Shown piece by piece: positions 1 to 10,129 of a DNA stretch of 64,000 bases. Position 1 is the stretch's first letter. Each line of letters begins with the position of its first letter. Under the pieces are notes generated by a model. That model searched no databases and was not told the origin of the DNA. It worked only from the letters and a program-made list of their open reading frames with translations. The position numbers and the translations under genes were made by a program. Source of the stretch: Earliella scabrosa (taxonomy: Eukaryota > Basidiomycota > Agaricomycetes > Polyporales > Polyporaceae); assembly GCA_022605405.1 (NCBI GenBank), contig JABYQQ010000001.1:5208001-5272000 (forward strand), read 5' to 3'.

Positions 1-2169
1 CCATTCGCCACCCATGAAGTTTTGGAGGCGTCGGGCACCGTCCGGCCCAAACTCTATAAGAGGGCCGTAGTCGATCTCATCCTTGAAATCCGGGTTCGCT
101 AGCATGTTCCGTACGACATCGCGTGGGTTTTGGAAGTGTACCGTGTTTGACACGTTCATCCAATCGGGGACAGCTGTCGCTGGTTTCGCGCCTCCATAGG
201 ACAATTTGAAGCTCTCCCATGCCACCTCGCCAAGGGTCGTCCGGTCGATCGTATCGTACAGTGCTGTGTGATCCTTGAACGGAGCGACATCTTGATGCTT
301 CAGTTGGGACGCGGCCCAGAGCTCGAGGATCGTATCGATGTTTCGAGCCGGCATCTGTTCCTTCTGGTAAAGCAGTTCAGCCAGCTCGAAGGAGATGCGG
401 TCTTCGTACGGAAACCAGTCGTCGGGGGCCCGAGTCGGAGGAGGGCTCGCGGGGGTATTGTCGGGCAGCGTCTTCCCCTTAGAGTCGCATGGCTTTCCTG
501 CAGGAACCTGTTATCGAACAGGCCATAGTTTGTTGCAAGACCATACTCACCGGTGATCCATTTGTGATACTTATAGCTGATCGAACCGTGATGTTCACCG
601 TTTGAACTCGACTCTTCTCCATCGTGAGATCCTGTGCTCGAGGGGACCCCTGAATTATTATACATGAGTCAGGCGGACGGTTGATAGACGATGAAACTTT
701 GGCTCTTACGATGTGCCTCGGGTGCTTCGTGGTTCCCGTCGTCCGCCGGTGCGTCCGTATGGTGATCCACAACATCATGACCGCCACCTTCGTCCATGGA
801 TACGTCGCCACTTCTACCAGGGCTGTTGGGCGCCATACCTACAGGATCGACTGGGCTGTCGGTGGCCTCCGCCATTCGGCCTCCGCCGGAGCTGCTGGAC
901 GTGTCGGCATCGCGACCGCGATGCTGTTCGGTGGACTCATCGCTATCGCTGCTGCGATCGTTGTCTTCGGGGAGGATGTGGTCGTCTCCGCCGGAGTCCC
1001 CACTCTGGTCGCCGTCGCCGCCGCTCTGGCCATCGTCGTGGCTGCTGCTCTGGTCGTCGTCGCCGCCGCTCTGGCCATCGTCGTGGCTGCTGCTCTGGTC
1101 GTCGCCGCCGCCGCTCTGGCCATCGTCGTGGCTGCTGCTCTGGTCGTCGCCGCCGCCGCTCTGGCCATCGTCGTGGCTGCTGCTCTGGTCGTCGCCGCCG
1201 CCGCTCTGGCCATCGTCGTGGCTGCTGCTCTGGTCGTCGCCGCCGCCGCTCTGGCCATCGTCGTTGCTGCTGCTCTGGTCGTCGTCGCCGCCGCTCTGGC
1301 CATCGTCGTTGCTGCTGCTCTGGTCGTCGTCGCCGCTTTCCTCTTCCTCCTCGTCGTCGTCGTTGTCGCCGCCGCCGCCCTCGTCGTCTCCGCCGCTGAT
1401 TTCGTCTCCGCCGCTGATTTCGTCTCCATCGTCGTCTTCATCTTCACTGCCGCTCACCGAGTTGTCGACTTCGCTACTGCTTTCCAGGTCTTTCTCGCTG
1501 CCGCTCTCGTGACCTTCGCCGCCGCTTGCGTCTCCTGCGCCATAGCTGTCGACTCCTGCACCACTATCCGCACCCTCGAAGCTCGCGTCTAAGCTGTCGA
1601 TTCGGTGGGGGTCGCTGTCACTGACGTAATGAGCAATCTCGAGGTCGACCTCTTCGTCGTCCCACTCCTCATCCGAGTCGTCGAAGGGCGAGAGATCAGG
1701 GAGATCGTCACTCGTCTCCGAGGAGTCATCCTCAAAGGGTGGGGCGGGGAGTGGGGCGGGGAGATCAGACTCGTCGGTGTCGCTGGACCCGGCGTCCAGT
1801 GTATGCAATCTAGCCGTCCGTTAGTCGAATAAACGTCACTCGAGATGACACATACATCGGCCAGACTCCGGTAGCTAGTTCTTGGAGTGCCACAATACGA
1901 TGTCGTTGCAGCGGAGTGCGGTATGGGTTGTTCTCCACACTCTCGTCGTCATCGTCGTCGTCGGCGGCGGCGGCGTCGTCGTCGTCGTCGGCGTCGGCGT
2001 CGGCGTCGGCGTCGGAATCGGAGTCATAGTTGACAGGCTGTAAAGGAGGCATGTTAGGATCGTCGGGATCAGAGCGTTCAGGATGAATTAGTTGCAGATG
2101 TTGTTTCCAGCCACTCCTGCTTCGCAGGGCGCGGGGACAGCCATAGATAGGACACGGATAGAGAGGCAT
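1..2169 (-). CDS. Plavaka-type transposase, N-terminal part (runs off left edge)
   Basis: Minus-strand gene whose 3' part lies outside the window. Exon 1 starts at 2169 with a C2H2-type finger (CPIYGC followed by HLQLIH) and an Asp-rich stretch. A 46-bp intron (about 1806-1851) has GTATGT, a CTAAC branch site and TAG. Exon 2 is extremely acidic and contains a 15-residue tandem repeat. The exon ending near 497 and open to base 1 carries the Plavaka hallmark order: GKPCDSKG, a Pro-rich loop, DWFPYEDRISFELAELLYQK, an NIDTILELWAAS segment and FMGGEW. Plavaka elements are CACTA-like DNA transposons of Agaricomycetes. The splice between about 500 and 670 is not resolved. Whether the copy is active cannot be judged because the catalytic part lies outside the window. 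Confidence 0.8.
1016..1335 (-). repeat. 45-bp coding minisatellite (15-residue acidic repeat)
   Basis: About seven tandem copies of a 45-bp unit inside the acidic exon of the left Plavaka gene, encoding GDDQSSSHDDGQSGG with His/Asn and Gly/Asp variants. The unit is a multiple of three, so copy-number change keeps the frame. The opposite strand is open in several frames, which creates long spurious ORFs. Confidence 0.9.
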
Positions 2170-4154
2170 CCGGGTTGGAGGTCTGGGAGGCTGTCTTGTC
2201 AGGGGACCGTTCGATCTTTAAGTACTCGTACCAACAGCTATCTCACAAATCCCTCGCACAACAGACCCTCCAGGATGCGACACAGCACATCCGAGTATAG
2301 GATACTCTGAGGCGGGAGCCTAGGTGCTTCAAGAGTTAGTCATAACTTGAAGCACAATGCCCTGAGTGCGTGAGGCCAAACACCCTCGTATGGAACAGTG
2401 GTGTGTCTGTGTTTCACTTTCATGAGACAATTAATAACGTTCAAGGGTGCCGACGAGCGGAACTCACTGAGACAATGCCGTACTACTGAAAACTATTCGC
2501 GGAACGTGGGTGGTGTCAACACTCCGCCTCTGCAACAGAACTAGATTGCATGGGTAAAGAACAATCCTCATATGGTGGAGTCAGTGTTGCGACTCCCGAA
2601 CGACATGCTTCGGCTCGGGCTTTCTGTCGACAGTAATAGATGTCTGGAATGTTCATATGATTGCTCTTGGACCAACGATTGTACAACAACACCCATCACA
2701 TTGATATGCCTAGGTTTAGAACTCACCCCGCGGGTCGACGCGCAGTATGCACGGGCTTCTGTCCGCCGCCCGACGCCCTTCAACACCCCAATGTAACGTT
2801 TTAGTACTACGGCATTTCGGCGGATGCGTCAGGTTCGTTCACAAAATAGGGTGCCTATGGGATTCAAGGTAGCATTAGAAGACCAATATGCAATCGCTAC
2901 GGAAAAGTAAGTACCGACCAGAGTACGCTACAGGAACCAGGTGTAGGAGGAGGACAGATTGAGGGTGATCGTGAGAGATGTAAGAGGCACATGAGGATGG
3001 AATTGGGTGCAGAACGGCGGGGATGGAGTAGGAAGGCGTAGGCCTCATGGATGATCTTGTAGTGTGGACGGCTAACTATCTGTCTGGCATACATGATTGA
3101 TCTGTGAGTTGAACGTACCAGGTGGAGAGGAGCCAGTTGCGCCCATGACCTCCGTGCCAGCAGCTCCTTGAATCACTTGCATACGCCCCCTCGGATCTTG
3201 TCCCACACACATCCGGATGAAGGTAACGCTCGCGAGAGTGCCAGTGGACACGGTTGGGGATAGAAGAAGGGTTGGATCACAGCCATCGTGACGACCAGAG
3301 CGATGACACAGAGTCATAACCGTAGAGCATAAGAGAGATATTCAGGAGTGAAAGGCGGGCTTGCAGTGGCGGAGTGCTGGACTTGGAGCCTGAGGCGAGA
3401 ACCTGGTCCTAGCACGTGATCGCACATTTTTCCACGTGTCGCGGTCCATGCTACCACCTGTGCTCACATCGACATACTCAATCCCAGTGCCACAGTCGAT
3501 CCCTGTGCCTTTCGATCCCGAGTCAGCAAACGGGCTGAACCGAACCTCCACGGCATGTAACACTCCGGCAACCGTCCCCACCTCTCACCTGTCGTGTCTA
3601 CCGCTGTGCTCAATTCACGGAGGACACTGGCAGGCGCACGCGTACGGTACAGTACGTGATATTCATTCATCTCTTGCCGATACACGTTAACGACGACCTG
3701 CAGGTGCAGAACCGCACCACGATCTCCGTATAAAATCCAAAGCGGATAGAACGGTGCCCGAGACGGAACGGTCGGCGCCTGACGCGGATGGTGTGTCGCG
3801 TCCCATCAAGTCAACCTTACGCAACTCTGACCAGGTTCTACCCCGCCTGGTAGGTAAGACTTTGCGTAATTGTCTTGACAGGTCCATCTGGAATCGCGCG
3901 AGGTCCGTCCGGGTCCCTCTCCACTACTTAAGGCCACCCGTTGGTCTCTTCCCCGCACATTCACTACGTGTCCCCGTCCCCTTTGGCGTGTTGCTGCCTG
4001 CACTCGTCGCTGCATTTCCGTATCAATCCGTGATCGACGCACGTCACCTTTCACGTCTCTGTGAGTTAGTACAATTAGTTCTCTGTTGAGCGCATTGTCA
4101 ACAAGCCGTTCTCGGCACTTCTCACCCAAAAGAGTCTCCACTCTCTCCGCAATC
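2170..4154. other. Intergenic, no gene recognised
   Basis: About 2 kb between the left Plavaka gene and the small acidic gene. ORFs here are short, overlap on both strands and show no family motif. The last 200 bp, pyrimidine-rich with scattered ACGTG/ACGTC, probably holds the promoter of the next gene. Confidence 0.5.
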
Positions 4155-4671
4155 ATGGCATCCGGGCACGGTGGATCTGACCACGAGGATACAGGAGTGG
4201 ACGAGGGAGCGGAATACTACGAGCGTACGTTCTCCTTGTCATCTTGCCATTGATAACAGACTCGTCATTTCTATTCGTATTTTAGCACCTCCATCGCAAA
4301 CACGATTCAGCCTTGGGATGATATACGTAGCCCTCGCCGAGGCCGAGGCCGAGGCTGGCAAAGCTGAACGTCAGGCTGTACCCCAAGAGGCGGCCTCGGA
4401 TGCTGAAGAAGGTTCCATGACTGCGTCTCGCGTTCCGGAGTCCGACGATGAGACGGGCGGGGCCGCTGTTCCGGAGTCCGACGATGAAACGGGCGAGGCC
4501 GCTGTTCCAACCCAACCGTCGGCCAATGCGAATCCCGAGTCCAACTCATCTCAGAAGGCTGAAGTTGCTCCTGCCATCAGCGACGACGACGTCGAGATTG
4601 TTGTGGCGCCGCGGACCGCGCCGGCGGCGAAGGGCCGCAAGAAAACGGGATTGAAGACTCGTCGGGGATGA
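4155..4671 (+). CDS. Small acidic hypothetical protein (about 143 aa)
   Basis: Not recognised. Best model: ATG at 4155, exon to 4225, an 85-bp intron (GTACGT at 4226, TTCAG ending at 4310), second exon 4311-4671. This is the acceptor that keeps the downstream frame open; the nearer TTTTAG at 4285 leads to an early stop. The product has an Ala/Glu-rich segment, two copies of VPESDDETG followed by GAA or EAA, a DDDVEIVV acidic patch and a basic tail (KGRKKTGLKTRRG). It looks disordered with a possible nuclear-type basic end. It sits just upstream of, and on the same strand as, the Lys/Glu-rich gene at 5.3 kb, which also has acidic/basic low complexity. The start exon is the weakest part. Confidence 0.4.
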
Positions 4672-5155
4672 TAAGGGGTCGCGTACACACTCTCAGTAGC
4701 AATTCTTGTTTGTCTGTTGACCCGTTGTCCTTGTTGCTCGCTGTAGCTGGCATGTGTTAACAACTCGTGGTTCTCCTATCTACCAATGCTTGCCTATTAG
4801 GCTTCAACGGACCCATGGACTAGGCCTAATGTAGCGCTTGGAGTCTCAGACTCGCATTCGGCTGAACTTTCTCTCACCGAGGGCAGGTAGCCGAAGATTT
4901 GATGGCGACTATTCATTGTCAATTCCTTGTCATTCGACTCCTACATGTGTCTACGACTTGAACGATACGCCAGACCCATCTCAATTCTCCCATGTAACCT
5001 ACTCCTGCTCCTACTCGTCGTTCCACTCTCCCATCGTTGAATTGTTCTGCCAAAGATATACCTGTATGTTATCCGATCAGCGGCTCGGCTGGGATGTCCC
5101 TGTCTTACTCGGACGATGAGCACGAAGACCCTTGGCGCTAGGACGATGGGCGGCG

Positions 5156-5163
5156 TTATTTAA
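5156..5163 (+). promoter_or_regulatory. Possible TATA-like element
   Basis: TTATTTAA lies about 120 bp upstream of the ATG at 5282, followed by a CT-rich leader, the usual arrangement of a basidiomycete core promoter. Position and composition are the only evidence. Confidence 0.3.
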
Positions 5164-5281
5164 CCACGGGCTATCACGAAGTCGGATGGTTCGTTTCCTT
5201 CCCCCAACCAGTCTCTCTTCTCACAGCCACGTCCGCCTCGTACACGTCTATTCGTCGTCGTCGCCGTTACTCGCCCACCCA

Positions 5282-8200
5282 ATGGTCGGAACCCGATCTG
5301 CTACAGCAGGCAAGCAGCCGCCAGCCGCGCCTGCTAAGAAACGAAGGTCCACCGCGGAAGTGAAGGCCGAGGCCGAGAAGAAAGCCAAGGCTGCGAAGGA
5401 GAAGGCCAAGGCCAAGGCCGATAAGTATAACAGTCTCGCGCTCATGGAGCAGCAACAAGCCTCTGCCGACGAGGATGTTGTTGCAAACCGCGTGACTAGA
5501 CGCACCTCGGGTCGATCTTCCAGTGCCACCGGAGGTGAGGTACCAGTCGTAGCCGCCGCAGCTGACAAGAAGCGCACGAGAAACAAGCAGAAGGCCGAGG
5601 AGGTGGAGGAGAAACGACGCCTGGCGGAGCAGCGGCGCCTGGCGGAGGCGGCAGAGGCCGCCAAGGACATGATGGAAGTCGACGGCGACACGCGGTTCCC
5701 AGACGACGTGTCCTCTCTGTCGTCGCTGGCGGACGAGGAGGAGGCTCCGACACCTCGTCCTGATGTTGTTGGTGACGCTGACGAGGTGGATACAGAGACG
5801 GATGAGGAGAACCCGAGGCGGCAGAAGAAGAGGCGTAAACTTGTGGCTGCCAGTGACGTCGACGATCCCATTGAAGAGCAGGCTGCGCAAATCCGCGCGC
5901 GCCAGGCAAACTCCGAGCGCCTCAACAGGTAAGCTTCCATTCTTGTCCTCTCACCCCATGAGCTGTACTCCTCCCCACTGCTCAGTGCCGGCGCCGCGTC
6001 CCACCCTCACCCACTCTCTGCGCTTTCGGCCCCACGGACTCTTCAGGTCCCTGCCACCCCAGTCACAATCAACACTCTCACCAAGGCTCAGAAAGCCGCT
6101 GCAGCAAGGGCAACGTTTCTGGCAGAGAGACGCGAAGTCGAGCCTCAAACACCGGTTGCAAAGAAACCAGCACCTAAGCCTGTCAAGAAACGGCCGCTGC
6201 CAGACGTTCCAATGGTAGACGCGGAGGCTGTCCAGGTGAAGCCTGCTGCCGCCAAGTCCGTTGGTAAGGCTGCAACGCGCGGAAGTAAGAAGAAGGCCGA
6301 GGAAAAGGAATTCGAGGACTACGACGCCAACGAGTATGTCGACGTCAACGACTCCAACGGATATGCTGAGAGTGGCAACGAAGACGAAGAAGCGGCCGCC
6401 GCGAAGGCTAGTCCCCCTAAAAAGGGTGTTCGAGTGAATAGTTCGGTACGCTCAGCTTCACTTGTTGTCGACAACTTACTCATATTGTTTTCAGTCGCTG
6501 GTCAAGTTCGAGCCCGAGCCGACCATCAAGATGAAGAAGAAGGCTGTCTCTAACGACATTGTGGTACATCCCCTTGTCCCTCGGGGCAAGAACTTGAACA
6601 TATCCCTAGACGCACACCAAGGACGACGAGGACGATGCTCCTCCCAAGAAGAAGGTGGTGCTTTCCTCGAGCGCGGTATGTCCCGTCACGGCCCTCCGTC
6701 GTTGCCGATCTGACCCATTGCAGTCTCGCATCAAGGACGAAGAGGACGACGTCCCTCCCAAGAAGGTGGCGCTTTCCCTCACATCCCTCGATTGTCGCCG
6801 AACTCACCTATCCTAGTCTCGGAACAAGGGCGAAGAGGACGCCGCTCCTCCCAAGAAGAAGGCGGCACCTTCGTCGAGCGCGGTAATGTCCCCTCACGTC
6901 CCTCGATCGTCGCCCATCTGACCCATCCCAGTCTCGCATCAAGGACGAAGAGCCCAAGAAGAAGGTGGCGCTTCCCCTCACGTCCCTCGATCATCGCCGA
7001 ACTCACCTATCCTAGTCTCGGAACAAGGGCGAAGAGGACGACGCTCCTCCCAAGAAGAAGGCGGCACCTTCGTCGAGCGCGGTATGTCCCCTCACGTCCC
7101 TCGATCGTCGCCCATCTGACCCATCCCAGTCTCGCATCAAGGACGAAGAGCCCAAGAAGAAGGTGGCGCTTCCCCTCACGTCCCTCGATCATCGCCGAAC
7201 TCACCTATCCTAGTCTCGGAACAAGGGCGAAGAGGACGACGTCCCTCCCAAGAAGGTGGCGCTTTCCCTCACATCCCTCGATTGTCGCCGAACTCACCTA
7301 TCCTAGTCTCGGAACAAGGGCGAAGAGGACGCCGCTCCTCCCAAGAAGAAGGCGGCACCTTCGTCGAGCGCGGTAATGTCCTCACGTCCCTCGATCGTCG
7401 CCCATCTGACCCATCCCAGTCTCGCACCAAGGGCGAAGAGGACGATGCTCCTCCCAAGAGGAAGGCGTCGACTTTCTCCACGACGGTAATTATTCCTTAC
7501 GCCGCTCGATAGTGTCCGACCTCTGATCCCAACATGCTCCAGTCTCGTAAGAGCGACGGAACCGATGTTTCCACTAGCAAGAAGTCGACGTCATCGTCGA
7601 ACGCGGTAACATTCCTTCACCCTGCTCGATAGTGTCCGACACCTGATCCCATCCCCTTTCAGTCTCGTAAGAGCGAAGAAACCGATGCTTCCTCCAAGAA
7701 GTCGACGTCTTCCTCGAACGCGGTACCACTGATCTCATCGCGCGTTAGTCACTGATCTAATTCCTTCCCCAGTCCAGTCAACACCGCAAGGACGATGTCG
7801 TGAGTAACTCAGTTCCCGAGTGCTGTGACCTATCGTTCAATTATTCTGCTCTACCCACAGGTCGAGGTCGAAGATGCGAGTCCGCAGCCTCCCAAAAAGT
7901 TCGTCAGGACAACGGGCGGTGTACGTACATCGACATACCATTCAATCTCCTACTCATTAATTCCTGTAGTCCAAGGTCAACGTCAAGGTTGAAGAGGCTG
8001 AGCGGGTTCTCTTTGGGAAGGACAAGCAGAAGGCGTTGAAGAAGAAGGCACGCAAGGCTTCGACTCCTGTCGCTTCCGACGATGACGCGGGCGAGCATCA
8101 GTCTTCTCCCCCTCCGCAGGATGGGCGTTCCCGCCAATCGGTAAGTGTCCATGCGTGCCCCTTGACCTATAGTACGGATTATCATTTGTTTCAGGCGATC

Positions 8201-9242
8201 GACCTCGACGATCCTCAAGAGAAGGGTAAGCGAAAGAGCTGGACGAATGCGGACCTTCCTCCAGGCGCCCACCATAAAGACAGGTGGAAGACCATGGTTC
8301 TGCCGACCCTTGTCTGGTATCTCGGAACCCAGAAGTATCCTTGGCTGGTCGAGGACGACGAACTCTGCAGAGTCCTGCAGCAAATCTGGAACGTTGTCTA
8401 TGGTAAACGGCTGCCCCACGTCATCAAGACCGGGGAGGCTGTTCATGGTCTTGTAAGTTCATCGTTTTGTTTCTCGTCTCAGCGGATGCTGATTCCTTGT
8501 TAAGGCGATACAGCGCGTCTACGAGTGGCGTGGCTCGTTTGGATCCAACGCCCTCCGGGCGCTGACGCACTTCTTCGAGAAGGACTCGTTAGGCAAGAAG
8601 TTCAGAAGCGATGACGATCGTGCCCTCTTCTGCACCGACCAGCTTCAGAATGGTCAGATCCTGTATGAGTCGACGGATTATCGGATGGTGCATATCCATG
8701 TCATACTAGCCGCCTGCCGTACTCACACCAGGTGGCAGGGTCTCTATCGTTCGAAGCACGTCTTGAGAACGCTAGCTCCGCATCTGGAAACCATCAAGAA
8801 CGCCAGAGAGGTGTCCGGGCTAGTGGACGACCCGAACGACGACTATCCCTACGGGGCACTTGGCCTCGCTGCGACTGCGGTATGATCTCTCCCTCGTTGA
8901 TTGATCAATCATCGTCGCTCACCAGCCCGTCAGGTCTATCGAGCAGCTCTCCTGTACAAGGTCAAGAGGGTGATCACCGATGGCGGCAAGATCACGATCG
9001 CCAAGGTCATCAACCAATTCACGGGCAAGGAGAGTAAAGAGACGGACTTCAGCGAGGCGAACTTCGGTGATCAGACGAAGAGGTTTGTCAAGGCAGCGAT
9101 GAACCTTAGCCTCGAGAAACTCGACAAGATCTACAACCTTGCCGAGACGGTTTGGTCAACTCCCGACCATAACGACGGCAATGGCCATGATGGTCTGAGC
9201 GTGTCAATGCTCATCGACGAAGAAGAGGACGAAGATGAGTAA
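5282..9242 (+). CDS. Lys/Glu-rich protein with tandem mini-exon array and conserved C-terminal domain
   Basis: Unknown family, about 20 exons. Exon 1 (5282-5928) encodes a charged coiled-coil-like region (AEVKAEAEKKAKAAKEKAKA), then acidic and basic patches (RRQKKRRK). Exon 2 (about 5983-6444) continues Lys/Ala-rich sequence. From 6610 to 7722 come eleven short phase-0 exons of 33-66 nt with about 50-bp introns, most encoding SR(N/I)KGEEDDAPPKKKAAPSSSA-like segments. From 7970 (GGT ends at 7920) the protein becomes globular: SKVNVKVEEAERVLFGK, then WTNADLPPGAHHKDRW, a WYLGTQKYPWL stretch, EWRGSFGSNALRAL, and a final YGALGLAATAVYRAALLYK helix with an acidic end. This C-terminal part resembles domains repeatedly seen beside transposons in agaric genomes, but I assign no function. 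A possible 44-bp intron near 8690 is unresolved. Stop TAA at 9240-9242. Confidence 0.7.
6610..7722 (+). repeat. Tandem exon-intron duplication array
   Basis: Exons start at 6610, 6724, 6817, 6932, 7016, 7130, 7214, 7307, 7420, 7543 and 7663, almost all beginning TCTCG after an AG acceptor. Exons and their introns are both duplicated: 6817-7015 and 7016-7213 are near-identical 198-199-bp units, and a 93-bp step (6724 to 6817, 7214 to 7307) also recurs. All junctions are phase 0, so any exon can be lost or gained without a frameshift. Two donor classes occur: GTATGT/GTAATG after SSSSA-type exons, and GTGGCG after shortened exons ending KK. Confidence 0.85.
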
Positions 9243-10129
9243 CTGGCAGTGGTAAGTACAGCCATGGCCTCTTGGGCGATGCTCACTCATTGTCAACACA
9301 ACAGTTGTTGTCCTCGACGCTCTCGGGTGGCGTTGGCGCTAGGCACGGCCTCCATGTTGTCGTCACGCTCAACGTCGTCGTCCATTCTCTCGCCGTCTTG
9401 CTGTCTTTGCTCCGTCATCACTATTCTTGCATTCCGTCTTGGCTTCCCCTCCTCCTCGCGCTAGAGTTGTTCCCGGACTTTGCTGATCCCCACCGCAGTT
9501 CCATATTATCTCCCCCCATTAGTCTGATCCATGTCTGTCCTCTCTTGCTGTGTATTGCTATGTGCTCTCATATTTGTCCTCGTTGCTGTACGTTCTGCTG
9601 ATATCCTTCCCCGCATACCTGCTATAGCTACACTTTGTTATCATTGGGACGTCCTTGTCTGTCCACTCCTGGGCCATCTTAGCTACTTGCATGCTTTGCT
9701 CACCTGTGGCTTCCACTCTTGTTGTACAAATACCCACTGGTGTGTTAGAATCATGTCTAATCTTGACCTTACTGGAATAAGGCAATTAAGACGAAATAAG
9801 TCGGCGCAGATTTTGCTGATGTGGTACGTACATTTGTCGTGCACCCTAGAGCATTCATCCCATGTCGTTTCGGGGAAGCAGCCTTACCCCATCCCCGTCT
9901 TTGCATCGGAGCTCTCTGAGCTTCGAGCTACCTCGGCCCACGCTCGTCAAACAATTCAAGACATGATATCGAGTAGGGACAAGTCAATTGAGGATGTACA
10001 GCGGCGCATCGCAGGGCTGGAGGAGCATATCTACGGGTTCGAGTAGGAGTATGCATGGGTGTATGTTACAAGCATCGGCGGAGGGATGCAGCGGAATGGA
10101 ATACAATTGGAAGCATGGACTCTTCATCC
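9243..10129. other. Intergenic; possible 3' UTR and F-box-like N-terminal scrap
   Basis: Bases 9243-9310 contain GTAAGT...ACAACAG just after the stop, possibly a 3'-UTR intron. Bases 9884-10046 read PYPIPVFASELSELRAT then a helical segment ending GLEEHIYGFE before a stop. This resembles the coiled segment that precedes the F-box in many agaric F-box proteins, but no F-box follows. It may be a gene end cut by the neighbouring KDZ insertion. Confidence 0.3.

Noticed and set aside
681..1592. Long plus-strand ORF rich in Ala/Val that looks like a membrane protein
   Set aside because: It is the antisense of the GAC/GTC-type acidic repeat in the Plavaka gene; several other frames are open for the same reason.
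9754..10046. Small plus-strand gene starting MSNLDLTGIRQ
   Set aside because: Only a coiled segment similar to the lead-in of agaric F-box proteins is present, with a stop and no F-box; treated as a scrap.
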